Notes under the pieces: generated by a model | The model's input: the letters and a program-made list of their open reading frames with translations, nothing else | What the model was told of the DNA's origin: nothing | Databases searched by the model: none | Made by a program: the position numbers and the translations under genes | From: Candidatus Nitrosopumilus sp. | Lineage (GTDB): Archaea; Thermoproteota; Nitrososphaeria; Nitrososphaerales; Nitrosopumilaceae | Direction of reading: 5' to 3' | DNA length: 47,001 nt | Assembly: GCA_028377625.1 (NCBI GenBank) | Contig: JAONKT010000003.1 | Coordinates: forward strand, 1-47,001 | Part shown: in pieces, positions 8,226 through 17,446 of the stretch | Position numbering within the stretch: position 1 is the stretch's first letter | Layout: the number at the start of each line of letters is the position of its first letter

Positions 8226-10544
8226 TTAATCTAATAAATTGTGCATTGATTTCAGATCTTTTTTAAACGGTTGAAGTATTTCTGGAATTTCAATTTCAAT
8301 TGAATCTTTTAATGATAGGTTTTGAGACTTTTTTTCATTCCATACTTTAGAATTAAATTCTGATATTTCTTTTGTTATTTCTATTTGTTCTTCTATATTT
8401 TCAACATCTACTTGTTTTTCTTTATGAATACTTTCATTTGAATACAATGTTTTCCAAAGATGTTCTGTAATGAATGGTGTAATTGGAGCTAATAATTTTA
8501 AAATTGTTGATAATGTTTTATGGAGTGTAAATATGGCCCCATCTCTTTCTTCATCTGAGAAATCAATTCCATATGCTCTTGCTTTAACCATTTCAATATA
8601 ATGTGCTGCAAATACATTCCATGTAAATTCTCTAATTGCAATTGCAGGAATAAAGAAATTATATTCTTCATAGCCTTTTTTACATTCTTTAACTAATTTA
8701 TCTAATTCTGATAAAATCCATTTATCCGATGCATTTGGAATTCCTGAATCAATAACTGGAAAACTCGATAAAAATCTGGACACATTCCATAATTTGCTTA
8801 AAAATTTCTTAGTTGATTCAATTTTTTGTTCATTACATCTGAAGTCATACCCATGATTAATCTCGCTGGCACTCCAAAATCTAAAAGTATCTGCACCTAA
8901 TTTTTCAATTACTGGTAGTGGATCTATTGCGTTTCCTTTACTTTTGCTCATTTTCATTCCTTTTTCATCTAAACCATATCCCATTACCCAAGCTTCAGAC
9001 CAAGGTTTTTCCCCCGTTAATTCTTCACACCTCAATAATGTGTAATACAACCATGTTCTCACTATGTCTTTTGCTTGGGGTCTTATTGCTGCTGGATATA
9101 CTTTTTTGAAAAACTCATCATCTCTGTTAAATTTACTAATGAATAATGGAGATACACTGGAATCCATCCATGTATCAAATGTTCTTTCTTCACCAATAAA
9201 TTCTGTAGATTTACATTTTGTACAATTTACTATCGGACATTTTTCATTCCATGGTCTATAATATTTTCCAGCTTCTGGAACGTGTGGTTCTGAACAGTTT
9301 TTACAATACCAAATTGGAATTTCAGTACCATAAAACCTTCTTCTTGAAATTGGCCAATCAATATTTATTGATTCTAACCAATTCATCAAAATTTGTTTGT
9401 GCATTGTTGGATGAAATGTAATTTCTTTTCCTATTTCTTTTATTTTTCCAACCTTTTCTTTTTGTTTAAGATAATATTCTTCCATAGGAATTATTTCAAT
9501 TGGAATTTTACTTCTTTCTGAAATTGGAGTTCTATGAATAATATCTTCAATTTTTTCAACAAATCCTGCAGCTTCTAAATCTTCAATGATTTTTGTTCTT
9601 GCCTGTTTTGGTTTTAAGCCTGTATACTCGCCTGCTACTTCAGTCATTCTTCCATTCAATCCAATTGCAACTATCTCTTCTAATTGTAATTCTCTGAATA
9701 ATGCCACATCGTTTTGATCACCATAACTACAAACCATTACTGCCCCTGAACCAAATTCTTGTTTGGCTGAATGATGAGTCCGTAATTCTACCTCTGCATT
9801 GGTAATTGGAACAATCACTTTTTTACCGATATATTTTGAATATCTTTCATCTTCCGGATTGACAATAATTGTTTTACATGCACAAAGTAATTCTGGTCTT
9901 GTACTTGCAATAATTATTTCTTGATCTGTATCTTTAATTTTGAATTTCATGTAAACAAGTTTTGTTTGTAAATCATCATAAACTATTTCTGCATCTGCAA
10001 TTGTAGTTCCTGAAACCCAATCGTAATTGTTAGGTCTATTTGCAAGATATACTTCACCTTTTTTCCATAATTTGATAAATGTTGACTGTGTTAATGTTCT
10101 ATATTCTTCAGAATCTGTTCTATAGTAATTTGCAAAATCACCACTAATTCCTAGACTTTTCATGATTAGAATCATTTCTGCTTCTAAATCGTCTAATGCA
10201 TTTTTACATAAATTTAGAAATTCCCCTCTTTCTGTCTCTCTCATTCTAATTTTATGTTTTTTTTCAGTATAGAGTTCAACTGGTAATCCATTTCTATCAA
10301 TTCCTATTGGAAAATACACATTTTTTCCAGACATTCTTGCTGTACGTGCTATCATGTCTATTTGTGAATAATGTGCGGCTGCACCAATATGCCATGGTCT
10401 ACCTGATGGATATGGTGGTGGTGTATCTATTGTAAAATTATTTTCTTCAGGTGTAAAATCATAAATTTTGTTTTCTTCCCATTGTTTGAGAATATTTTTT
10501 TCTAATTCTGGATTCCATGCTTTTTCTGATATTTTAGGTTCCAT
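8226..10544 (-). CDS. valS: Valine--tRNA ligase
   Basis: A 772-residue class Ia synthetase that charges tRNA-Val. Visible are PPYPSGRPWHIGAAAHYSQ (HIGH motif as HIGA), the editing domain around IIASTRPELLCACKTI, a zinc knuckle CKNCSEPHVPEAG...CTKC, FDTWMDSSVSP and the KMSKSKGN catalytic loop. The anticodon-binding domain is short and the C-terminal coiled coil of bacterial ValRS is missing, as in archaeal enzymes. It starts three bases after the stop of the QueD-like gene, so both are on one transcript. Cytoplasmic, and essential in known organisms. Confidence 0.96.
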   Translation of the reverse strand: MEPKISEKAWNPELEKNILKQWEENKIYDFTPEENNFTIDTPPPYPSGRPWHIGAAAHYSQIDMIARTARMSGKNVYFPIGIDRNGLPVELYTEKKHKIRMRETERGEFLNLCKNALDDLEAEMILIMKSLGISGDFANYYRTDSEEYRTLTQSTFIKLWKKGEVYLANRPNNYDWVSGTTIADAEIVYDDLQTKLVYMKFKIKDTDQEIIIASTRPELLCACKTIIVNPEDERYSKYIGKKVIVPITNAEVELRTHHSAKQEFGSGAVMVCSYGDQNDVALFRELQLEEIVAIGLNGRMTEVAGEYTGLKPKQARTKIIEDLEAAGFVEKIEDIIHRTPISERSKIPIEIIPMEEYYLKQKEKVGKIKEIGKEITFHPTMHKQILMNWLESINIDWPISRRRFYGTEIPIWYCKNCSEPHVPEAGKYYRPWNEKCPIVNCTKCKSTEFIGEERTFDTWMDSSVSPLFISKFNRDDEFFKKVYPAAIRPQAKDIVRTWLYYTLLRCEELTGEKPWSEAWVMGYGLDEKGMKMSKSKGNAIDPLPVIEKLGADTFRFWSASEINHGYDFRCNEQKIESTKKFLSKLWNVSRFLSSFPVIDSGIPNASDKWILSELDKLVKECKKGYEEYNFFIPAIAIREFTWNVFAAHYIEMVKARAYGIDFSDEERDGAIFTLHKTLSTILKLLAPITPFITEHLWKTLYSNESIHKEKQVDVENIEEQIEITKEISEFNSKVWNEKKSQNLSLKDSIEIEIPEILQPFKKDLKSMHNLLD

Positions 10545-10547
10545 TTT

Positions 10548-11363
10548 CTATCTTTCAATGTTTGAAATTATGTGGGATCCTTTGTTATAACCTTCATAAA
10601 TGTAAACTCCTACTGCTTCCACATTTTCAGGCATTTTTGGAGCCAATAATTTAATAATTTCACTTGAAAGATTTTCAACTGTAGCTTCTCCTTCTAATAG
10701 ATATGTTGTATGTTTTGGAACTTGTAAATCAAATAACCCTTTTGGTCCATCAAAACTAATTTGATAATGTGATTCATCCTCTTTTTGTAAATATTTTCTA
10801 TTAATGAAAAATTTATGATCAAATTCGTTGATAACTTCTTTAATAATTTTTTTAGCAATTCCAAAATCAACTAACAAATTATTTTTCATTTGTCCTACAA
10901 GTTCTACCATCACTGATGACGTGTGTCCATGTAAAATTGAACATTTTTCAACTAATGGAAGTATGTGTGCATAATCAAATGAAAATGATGCGTCTTCTAA
11001 AAATATTGAACCTGTTTGTGGTGCTTTATCATAAAACACAATATCTTGTAATTCTTTAATTTGTGCAACATATTTTGCATGTCCAATAGCCATTATTTTT
11101 TCTTCAGGAAAATCTTCTTTGATTTGCTTATATTTTTCAATATCTGCATCATTGTCTATTACTTCGATAAGTCCTTTAGCAGTTTTGAAATCAACTTTTA
11201 TCTTCTCTCCATTTTTTAATGTCATTTCATAATTGTACTCATATTCATTTTCTAAAAATACAAGCATTTGTGCTACTGTCAATTCAGTTCTTGTTTTAAG
11301 TAAATTTCCTTTTTTGTCTATGTACTTAAAATCTGAATCTAAAATTGTAGGACTTGTAGTCAT
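10548..11363 (-). CDS. QueD-like 6-pyruvoyl-tetrahydropterin synthase with extra N-terminal domain
   Basis: The C-terminal half (about residues 120-271) is a PTPS/QueD fold: FSFDYAHILP, the KCSILHGHTSSVMVEL zinc and catalytic segment, LLVDFGIAKKIIKEVINEFDHKFF, and EATVENLSSEII. The CxxxHGH spacing is that of QueD, which makes 6-carboxytetrahydropterin for 7-deazaguanine bases such as archaeosine. The first 115 residues are not PTPS. They read RTELTVAQMLVFLE, KIKVDFKTAKGLIEVIDND and EEKIMAIGHAKYVAQI, the order of a PD-(D/E)xK nuclease-like fold, but EVI replaces the catalytic ExK, so that domain may bind rather than cut. Carbinolamine dehydratase lies upstream and ValRS three bases downstream. 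Confidence 0.82.
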   Translation of the reverse strand: MTTSPTILDSDFKYIDKKGNLLKTRTELTVAQMLVFLENEYEYNYEMTLKNGEKIKVDFKTAKGLIEVIDNDADIEKYKQIKEDFPEEKIMAIGHAKYVAQIKELQDIVFYDKAPQTGSIFLEDASFSFDYAHILPLVEKCSILHGHTSSVMVELVGQMKNNLLVDFGIAKKIIKEVINEFDHKFFINRKYLQKEDESHYQISFDGPKGLFDLQVPKHTTYLLEGEATVENLSSEIIKLLAPKMPENVEAVGVYIYEGYNKGSHIISNIER

Positions 11364-11431
11364 GTGAAGTTTTTTGACTTTGGATATAATATAAATTCTG
11401 TAATAAGGTGTCTAATTGTTATTTTTTATAC

Positions 11432-11710
11432 TTAAACTAGAGAATTTAAAATTCCGGCGAGATTAATATCATTATTTGTGATACCGCCAGCATCATGAGT
11501 TGTTAAATCTATGGTGATTCTATTGTAAACATTAAACCATTCTGGATGATGATTCATTTTTTCAATTTCCATAGCAGCTCTAGTCATAAATCCAAATGCT
11601 TGATTGAAATTATCGAATTGAAATTCTTTGTGTAATTTTTCATTTTTTACATTCCATCCTGATAATTTTTTCAATTCTTCATCTATGTCTGATTCTGATA
11701 ATCTTATCAT
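11432..11710 (-). CDS. Pterin-4a-carbinolamine dehydratase
   Basis: A 92-residue protein matching the PCD/DCoH family over its whole length: [57 protein letters not shown]. The EKMNHHPEW and THD active-site residues are all present. In bacteria it recycles 4a-hydroxytetrahydrobiopterin; archaeal members are also found near molybdopterin and pterin genes. Here it lies 68 bases upstream of the QueD-like gene on the same strand, which supports a role with a pterin compound, though no aromatic amino acid hydroxylase is seen in the window. Confidence 0.93.
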   Translation of the reverse strand: MIRLSESDIDEELKKLSGWNVKNEKLHKEFQFDNFNQAFGFMTRAAMEIEKMNHHPEWFNVYNRITIDLTTHDAGGITNNDINLAGILNSLV

Positions 11711-11757
11711 GCTTTATAGAAGATATTACTAGATTAAAAGATTGATAAATAATAATT

Positions 11758-12279
11758 CTACCAAAGATTTCCCTGCATCTCTAAAATTAATTTTATATCT
11801 CTTGAAATAGTATCCAATGTATCTAAATCATAATTTGCATTTGTAAAATCTATTGATGTAAAAGTAGCACCGTCAAAGTTTGTATGTCTTAGATTTATTC
11901 CACTTAGATTTGTATTTCTTAAATCTGCATTTCTTAAATCTGCATAAAATAAGTCTGCGCCACTCATATTTGCATTTGTAAGATCAACTCCATACAAGTC
12001 AGCATCCCAAAGTTTTGCATTTGTAAGATTCACATTTTGTAGATCAGCTCCTCTTAACTTCACATTAAATAATATTGTATCACTTAAATCAGCTCCAGTT
12101 AAATCTGATCTACTTAAATCTGCATTGTGAATATCCCTGTTTTTAAGAACAACTCCTTTTAAATTACTATTTGCTAAATCTCTTCCAATTAATTCTTCAT
12201 AATCAAAATTAACTTTTGATAAATTCCTTTTCTTAAAAATATCTGTAGGCTCCATTTGTTTTTTAATAAAATGTTTCAC
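11758..12279 (-). CDS. Pentapeptide-repeat protein
   Basis: A 173-residue protein of tandem pentapeptides with the A(D/N)Lxx pattern: DLANSNLKG, ADLSRSDLTGADLSD, ADLQNVNLTNAKLWDADLYG, ADLFYADLRNADLRNTNLSG and so on from about residue 45 to 155. These stack into a right-handed four-sided beta helix. The N-terminus is basic and non-repetitive; a second ATG at residue 9 (MEPTDIF) is a good alternative start. There is no signal peptide. In bacteria some members protect DNA gyrase, but most are of unknown role and this one shows nothing that would decide. The DNA repeats are degenerate, so the array is old. Confidence 0.9.
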   Translation of the reverse strand: MKHFIKKQMEPTDIFKKRNLSKVNFDYEELIGRDLANSNLKGVVLKNRDIHNADLSRSDLTGADLSDTILFNVKLRGADLQNVNLTNAKLWDADLYGVDLTNANMSGADLFYADLRNADLRNTNLSGINLRHTNFDGATFTSIDFTNANYDLDTLDTISRDIKLILEMQGNLW

Positions 12280-12368
12280 TATTATGATGTTTATGACTAT
12301 TTTCTCTTAATTACACCTAGTTTATGGAAATATATGTAAAATTAATTTTATCATTTAATGTGAGTAAT

Positions 12369-13124
12369 ATGGATTTGACTAATCAAACATTATTAGAAAA
12401 TATTAAAAATTCTGTTTCTGAAGTTGTTCCAACAAAGAAAATAGGTGTTGCTTTTTCTGGTGGTGTTGATAGTACACTAGTTTCAAAAATTTGTACTGAT
12501 ATGGGTTTTGATATTGTTTTACTAACTATTGGTTTTTCTGAATCTCACGATATTATATTTTCTAAAGAAGTTAATGAACATCTGAATTACTCTCATCATA
12601 TTTTAGAAATTGAACCTGAAACATTTCCTAAAATTACTTCTGATATTCATAACATGATTAAAACTGATAATTTATCTTGGAATGAAAACTGTATTGCTTT
12701 TCATTATGTTTCTAAACTTGCAAAAACTTTGAATCTTGATACTGTGATAACTGGCAATGGAATTGATGAATTATTTTGTGGATATAATGCATATCGCGAA
12801 GCATTTTCTGGTGGTTCAACTCGAATTAATGAAGTGATGAATTCAAAACTAGATAATGAATTAAAAATGATGAAAGCTGTAAATGTAGTTACTTCCGAAT
12901 TTAATGTAAAAATTTTACAACCATTATTATCTGGAAAATTTATTGAATACGCAAAAACTGTTCCTATTTCTGAAAAAATTCATAGTTCTGATGATCTATA
13001 TCGGAAACATATCATTCGTAAATTAGCTAATGAAATTGGTGTTCCAGAAATTTCTTGCAATAAAAGAAAAAAAGCACTTCAATATGGCTCTAAAATTCAT
13101 AAATCTCTACTAAAAATTAGATAA
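12369..13124 (+). CDS. Stand-alone asparagine-synthetase-like PP-loop ATPase
   Basis: About 251 residues from the ATG at 12369; the listed ORF starts 45 bases earlier, and either is possible. KIGVAFSGGVDSTLVSKI is the PP-loop that binds ATP and makes an adenylate. NLDTVITGNGIDELFCGYNAY matches the GDGADELFGGY loop of the asparagine synthetase C-terminal domain, with N in place of the first D. Unlike AsnB there is no N-terminal glutaminase domain, and the protein is about half the size. It may use free ammonia, or adenylate another acid. It is divergent from the pentapeptide gene and convergent with purB, overlapping its 3' end by eight bases. Confidence 0.78.
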   Translation: MDLTNQTLLENIKNSVSEVVPTKKIGVAFSGGVDSTLVSKICTDMGFDIVLLTIGFSESHDIIFSKEVNEHLNYSHHILEIEPETFPKITSDIHNMIKTDNLSWNENCIAFHYVSKLAKTLNLDTVITGNGIDELFCGYNAYREAFSGGSTRINEVMNSKLDNELKMMKAVNVVTSEFNVKILQPLLSGKFIEYAKTVPISEKIHSSDDLYRKHIIRKLANEIGVPEISCNKRKKALQYGSKIHKSLLKIR

Positions 13125-14481
13125 ATTTTTTTGCTATTTTTCGCACTGATTTGTCTACATTACTAATTATCTTTGGTGATGCTCCAAGATGTTTTTCTGG
13201 TGAGAAGATGGCATCAATTTCTTTATTTGTTAATTTTGTATAGAATGCTTTATCCTTTTTAATTGCATCCTTATACAACATCCCTTTGTCATTTGCTTCA
13301 AATGCAACTCTTTGCACATCTCTGTATGCTACAAATCTTGGAATTCCTTTTTTGATTAGTGCTTCTAAGACAAATTCTGCAAATATTTGTCCTTTTGTAA
13401 TGTATAGATTATCAATAATTCTTTTTTCATTTACCATTAAATTAGAAACAATTCTGGTCATTGTTTCTAACATTTCGTCAACTAAAATGGATACTGTAGG
13501 AATTACAAATCTTTCATTAGCTGAATTTGAAAGATCACGTTCGTGCCATAATGGAATATTTTCAAAAGATAATGCAACTTGACTTCTTACTAATTTAGAT
13601 AATGATGATACTCGTTCACTTTTAATCGGATTTCTTTTTACAGGAACTGCACTGCTACCCATTTGTCCTTTTTTGAATTGCTCTGCAACTTCCCCTATCT
13701 CTGTTCTTTGTAAATTTCTAATTTCTATTGCAATTTTTTCTAATGTGGCACCAATTAATGCTAATTCAAATACATATTCTGCATATCTTTCTCTTGGGAC
13801 AACCTGTGTTGTGACTTCTGCTGGGAATAAATTTAATCTCTTGGCAGCCCCTTTTTGAACTTCTAGTGATTTTGCACCCATTAAGGAACCTGTCCCCACA
13901 ACTCCTAGTGTTTTACAAATCAAAATTCTTTTCTTAATTTCTTCAATTCGTTCTACATGTTTTGCCATTTCTGCTGCCCAATTTGCAAATTTTAATCCAA
14001 ATGAAATAATGCTAGCATGCTGTCCATGAGTTCTACCTACTGCTGGAATTTTTGCATATTTTGTAGATTTTTTTGTTAGTACTAATGCCATTTTTGCAAC
14101 TTTGGGTTCAATAATTTCTAATGCATCTCTCATTTGCATAGAATTACTTGTATCTACTAAATCATTACTTGTTAGACCATAATGTATCCAAGGTCTTGCA
14201 TTTTTAGAACATTTTTCACTGAGTGATTCTACCAATGCAGCTGTATCGTGATCACTTTTTGCTTCTAATTGTTTAATTCTTTTTGCAGTAATTTTTCCTG
14301 ACATTGCAGCTCTGTAAATTTCTTTACCTATGCTTTTTGAAATCATTCCTATCTCACTTTGGGAAATTGCAGCAGCTCCTTCAATTTCTAATTGATAGTC
14401 TATTTTTTTTTGTTCACTAAAAATTTCCATCATTTCTTTAGTACCATAACGACCATTATCAATAGGTAAAATTGCCAACAT
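13117..14481 (-). CDS. purB: Adenylosuccinate lyase
   Basis: A 454-residue member of the fumarase/ASL superfamily. It cleaves SAICAR and adenylosuccinate in purine synthesis. The signature MGSSAVPVKRNPIKSERV is present, along with GRTHGQHASI carrying a catalytic His and LTSNDLVDTSNS near the N-terminus. Length and layout fit archaeal PurB. The gene has its own 186-base divergent upstream region shared with rtcB. PurA is in the same window at 30 kb but not linked, which is ordinary for archaea. Confidence 0.95.
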   Translation of the reverse strand: MLAILPIDNGRYGTKEMMEIFSEQKKIDYQLEIEGAAAISQSEIGMISKSIGKEIYRAAMSGKITAKRIKQLEAKSDHDTAALVESLSEKCSKNARPWIHYGLTSNDLVDTSNSMQMRDALEIIEPKVAKMALVLTKKSTKYAKIPAVGRTHGQHASIISFGLKFANWAAEMAKHVERIEEIKKRILICKTLGVVGTGSLMGAKSLEVQKGAAKRLNLFPAEVTTQVVPRERYAEYVFELALIGATLEKIAIEIRNLQRTEIGEVAEQFKKGQMGSSAVPVKRNPIKSERVSSLSKLVRSQVALSFENIPLWHERDLSNSANERFVIPTVSILVDEMLETMTRIVSNLMVNEKRIIDNLYITKGQIFAEFVLEALIKKGIPRFVAYRDVQRVAFEANDKGMLYKDAIKKDKAFYTKLTNKEIDAIFSPEKHLGASPKIISNVDKSVRKIAKKFI

Positions 14482-14667
14482 TTTGGTAACTGTTTGTTAG
14501 AAAATAAATCTATCTGGACTTACTGTTAATTCTATAAGAAATTGATTTATTTTTTCTATAATTTCGCTTTATGTGTGATATTTTAATTTGAATTCTTACT
14601 GATTTAATTATTTTTAGAATATTTATGATGATTTAAATTGGATTGAAAGAAAATTCTACCGATACTT

Positions 14668-16116
14668 ATGTCATCAAGCATTCCAAAAAAAATTGGAGAA
14701 AATCAATATGAAATTGATGCTGATTCTAATCTTGGAATGAAAGTCCCTGTTCGAATTTATGCAAATGAAACATTACTACAAAAAATGTTGTCTGATAGAA
14801 CTATTATGCAGGCTCGAAATGTTGCTTCTATTCCTGGAATTATTAGTCATAGTGTTGTTTTACCTGATGGCCATGAAGGGTATGGTTTTCCTGTTGGTGG
14901 AGTTGCAGCTATGGATGCTGAAGAAGGAATGATTAGTCCTGGCGGTGTTGGTTACGATATTAATTGTGGTGTTAGATTACTTCGTTCAAATTTAACTGAA
15001 CAAACAGTTCGTTCAAAATTAAAAGATTTGGTTAATGATTTGTTTAGTTCTATACCTTCTGGAGTTGGTTCTAAAGGTGCAGTTCGGTTAACTAATTCTG
15101 AACTTGATGAAGTTTTAGTTAATGGTGTTAATTGGGCTATTGACCATGGTTATGGTTCGTCTAATGACTCTGATGTTTGTGAAGAAAATGGTAAAATATC
15201 CAATGCTGATCCTAACAAAGTTTCTGATAAAGCAAGAAAAAGAGGAGCTCCTCAATTAGGAAGTCTTGGTTCTGGTAATCATTTCCTTGAAATTCAAAAA
15301 GTTGCAGAAATACATGATGAAGAGGCAGCAAATAGAATGGGAATTAAAGAAGGAACAATAACCGTTTTAATTCATTGTGGTTCTAGAGGATTTGGTCATC
15401 AAGTTTGCAGTGATTATCTTCGGGTTGCCGAACAAGCTATGGAAAAATATAATATTCATTTGCCTGATAGGGAACTTGCTTGTGTTCCAAATAATTCTGA
15501 AGAAGGTGACTCGTATAGAAAAGCAATGTTTGCTGCATTAAATTTTGCATGGAGTAATAGACAAATGATTACTCATTGGACTAGAAAATCATTTGAACGT
15601 GTATTTGATCAAACTGAGTCTGATCTAGATATGAAATTGGTTTATGACGTTGCACATAATATTGCTAAAGTGGAAAAACACAATGTTGATGGTGAGGAGA
15701 GAAAGCTAGTTGTTCATAGAAAAGGTGCAACCCGAGCATTTCCTTCAAATCGTAGCGAGATTCCTTCTAAATATCGAGATTTAGGTCAACCTGTTTTAGT
15801 TCCTGGTTCAATGGGAACATCAAGCTGGATTTTACTGGGAAAATCTAACTCCATGGATTTGAGTTTTGGTTCTACTGCACATGGTGCGGGAAGAACTATG
15901 TCTAGATCAAAAGCTCGACGAAATTTTACTGAAGATAATGTGAAAAAATCCCTTAATGACAAAGGCATATTTATCAAAGCATTAACTCGTGATGGGGTTG
16001 TGGAGGAAACACCTGAAGCTTACAAAGATGTTGATTCTGTGGTAAATGTCTCTCATAACTTGGGAATTGCTACTAAAGTTGCTAAATTAGTGCCTATAGG
16101 TGTGATTAAAGGTTGA
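14668..16116 (+). CDS. rtcB: RNA-splicing ligase RtcB
   Basis: A 482-residue GTP- and Mn-dependent ligase that joins 2',3'-cyclic phosphate and 5'-OH RNA ends, acting after tRNA intron excision. Family motifs: PDGHEGYGFPVGGVAAMD, GGVGYDINCGVRLL (Asp and Cys metal ligands), GSLGSGNHFLEI, IHCGSRGFGHQV and the guanylylated His segment FGSTAHGAGRTMSRSKA near the C-terminus. No intein interrupts it, although inteins are common in archaeal RtcB. The stop overlaps the TTG start of the PDCD5-like gene, so the two are co-translated. Confidence 0.96.
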   Translation: MSSSIPKKIGENQYEIDADSNLGMKVPVRIYANETLLQKMLSDRTIMQARNVASIPGIISHSVVLPDGHEGYGFPVGGVAAMDAEEGMISPGGVGYDINCGVRLLRSNLTEQTVRSKLKDLVNDLFSSIPSGVGSKGAVRLTNSELDEVLVNGVNWAIDHGYGSSNDSDVCEENGKISNADPNKVSDKARKRGAPQLGSLGSGNHFLEIQKVAEIHDEEAANRMGIKEGTITVLIHCGSRGFGHQVCSDYLRVAEQAMEKYNIHLPDRELACVPNNSEEGDSYRKAMFAALNFAWSNRQMITHWTRKSFERVFDQTESDLDMKLVYDVAHNIAKVEKHNVDGEERKLVVHRKGATRAFPSNRSEIPSKYRDLGQPVLVPGSMGTSSWILLGKSNSMDLSFGSTAHGAGRTMSRSKARRNFTEDNVKKSLNDKGIFIKALTRDGVVEETPEAYKDVDSVVNVSHNLGIATKVAKLVPIGVIKG

Positions 16117-16529
16117 GCGACGAAGATTCTGAACTTCAAAGATTACAAGCTAAACGTTTAGCCGAAATGCAAAAAAATATTTCTTCACGAGAAACTACTG
16201 AAGAAAAACTAGAATCCTCAAAATCAACTGAAGATAAAATTGTTAATTCTCGTGATGTATTGATAAAACAATTAGGGTTTAGAGGATTAGAGGTTTTAAC
16301 AAATGCTGAATCTCAATTTCCAAATGAAACTAAAATGGTAATTGATAAATTATATGAATTAATTAAAAGTGGTGAAATTACTGAAATTCTTGACGGTGGT
16401 AAATTACTGGCATTGTTTCGCTCAATTGGATTAAGCATAAAGATGGATACAAAAATTAACATCCAACAAGATGGAAAATTTGTTTCTTTAACTGATAAAC
16501 TTAGTAACAAATCAGATGATGTAGAATGA
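16113..16529 (+). CDS. PDCD5/TFAR19-like DNA-binding protein
   Basis: A 138-residue protein of the DUF122 (PDCD5) family. It opens with a helix ELQRLQAKRLAEMQKN, as in all members, followed here by a longer charged Ser/Glu linker, then the three-helix core VLIKQLGFRGLEVLTNAESQFP. The C-terminal third (GGKLLALFRSIGLSIKMDTKINI) is more divergent than usual. The start is a TTG inside the rtcB stop region. Archaeal members bind DNA and are often near ribosomal genes; the function is not known. It overlaps the next gene by four bases (ATGA). Confidence 0.75.
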   Translation: MSDEDSELQRLQAKRLAEMQKNISSRETTEEKLESSKSTEDKIVNSRDVLIKQLGFRGLEVLTNAESQFPNETKMVIDKLYELIKSGEITEILDGGKLLALFRSIGLSIKMDTKINIQQDGKFVSLTDKLSNKSDDVE

Positions 16530-16837
16530 GTATTACTTTAGAAATCGGAACAAAAAATTACCTTGATGATTTACTTTGTATAAAAAAGCATCTTTCTCAT
16601 ATGGAAAGCCTTTTGAATTGCTATGCAAGTTATGCTCTCAGTGAACCTTCTTCAAAATTTGGTTGGACATTTTTTAAATTAGAATTTAAATCTAATTTTC
16701 AAACTAGTATATCTGAAAAATTTTCTGACATCCTTGTAAAATATCAGTACAATGATGATGCAGGAAAATTTACCAAATTTATGAGTGATTATTTTATTGC
16801 TAGAGGTTGTAACGTTAAAGTAAATTCTGTTACCTAG
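16526..16837 (+). CDS. Hypothetical protein, 103 aa
   Basis: A 103-residue protein that starts within ATGA at the end of the PDCD5-like gene, so it belongs to the rtcB transcript. The sequence is mostly helical with aromatic residues ([14 protein letters not shown]) and no cysteine motif or membrane segment. I do not recognise a family. Its last four bases overlap the last four of the uS11 gene, which runs the other way. The translational coupling to rtcB and PDCD5-like suggests an RNA-related role, but that is inference from position only. Confidence 0.65.
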   Translation: MSITLEIGTKNYLDDLLCIKKHLSHMESLLNCYASYALSEPSSKFGWTFFKLEFKSNFQTSISEKFSDILVKYQYNDDAGKFTKFMSDYFIARGCNVKVNSVT

Positions 16838-17331
16838 ACTCTTCTTCCTCTTTTTCCACCTTTCTTTCTAGTGGTGTCGTGAGGAATTGGTGTTACATCA
16901 TCAATTCGTCCAATTTTAAATCCGCCTCTTGCTAGTGCTCTAATAGCTGCTTGTGCACCTGGACCTGGAACTCTTGAACCAACGCCGCCAACTGCACGTA
17001 CTTTAATATGAAATCCTGTGAATCCCTTTACTCTTGTTGATTCAACTACTGCATTTGCAGCTTTCATTGCAGCAAATGGTGATGACTCATATCTGTCTGC
17101 ATTAACATGAATTCCACCAGAACTAATGGCCACTGTTTCGCCACCTGTTAAATCTGTCATATGGATAATTGTGTTATTATAACTACTGTAAATGTGTGCA
17201 ATGCCCCATTTTTCTGGACCTTCTTTTTTGGTCTCTGGTTGATTTTGTTCTTCAACTACTGCCTCAGTCTCTTGTTCTTCAACTACTGCCTCAGTTGTTT
17301 CAACTGGTGCTTCTACTTCGATTTCTGACAA
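16834..17331 (-). CDS. rps11: 30S ribosomal protein S11 (uS11) with acidic N-terminal tail
   Basis: The last 130 residues are uS11: [46 protein letters not shown], and the hallmark [33 protein letters not shown] with the basic end [10 protein letters not shown]. It sits in the platform of the small subunit. The first 35 residues are an acidic Glu/Val/Thr-rich tail containing a nine-residue repeat (EAVVEEQ twice), not part of the usual protein. In many archaea uS11 lies with uS13, uS4 and rpoD; here it stands alone, convergent with the rtcB group and divergent from a small membrane protein. Confidence 0.95.
   Translation of the reverse strand: MSEIEVEAPVETTEAVVEEQETEAVVEEQNQPETKKEGPEKWGIAHIYSSYNNTIIHMTDLTGGETVAISSGGIHVNADRYESSPFAAMKAANAVVESTRVKGFTGFHIKVRAVGGVGSRVPGPGAQAAIRALARGGFKIGRIDDVTPIPHDTTRKKGGKRGRRV
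17245..17295. repeat. 27-bp-period tandem duplication within the uS11 gene
   Basis: The 24-base unit TTGTTCTTCAACTACTGCCTCAGT occurs at 17245-17268 and again at 17272-17295, identical, with a period of 27 bases (nine codons). It encodes the repeated EAVVEEQ of the acidic uS11 tail. Identity at the DNA level points to a recent slippage duplication. Confidence 0.9.
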
Positions 17332-17446
17332 TGCTTACCAGATCTTAAAGGGTTTAAAAAACATTGATTTCTTTAAATCGTTTCAATTTGGTCACTTGTA
17401 TTAAAATTCATCATTATTCAAATACTCTAATTTATTGAATATTTTG

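Noticed and set aside
11758-12279. Pentapeptide protein as a gyrase-protecting resistance factor
   Set aside because: The repeat pattern alone does not show this, and no gyrase or drug-related gene is nearby.
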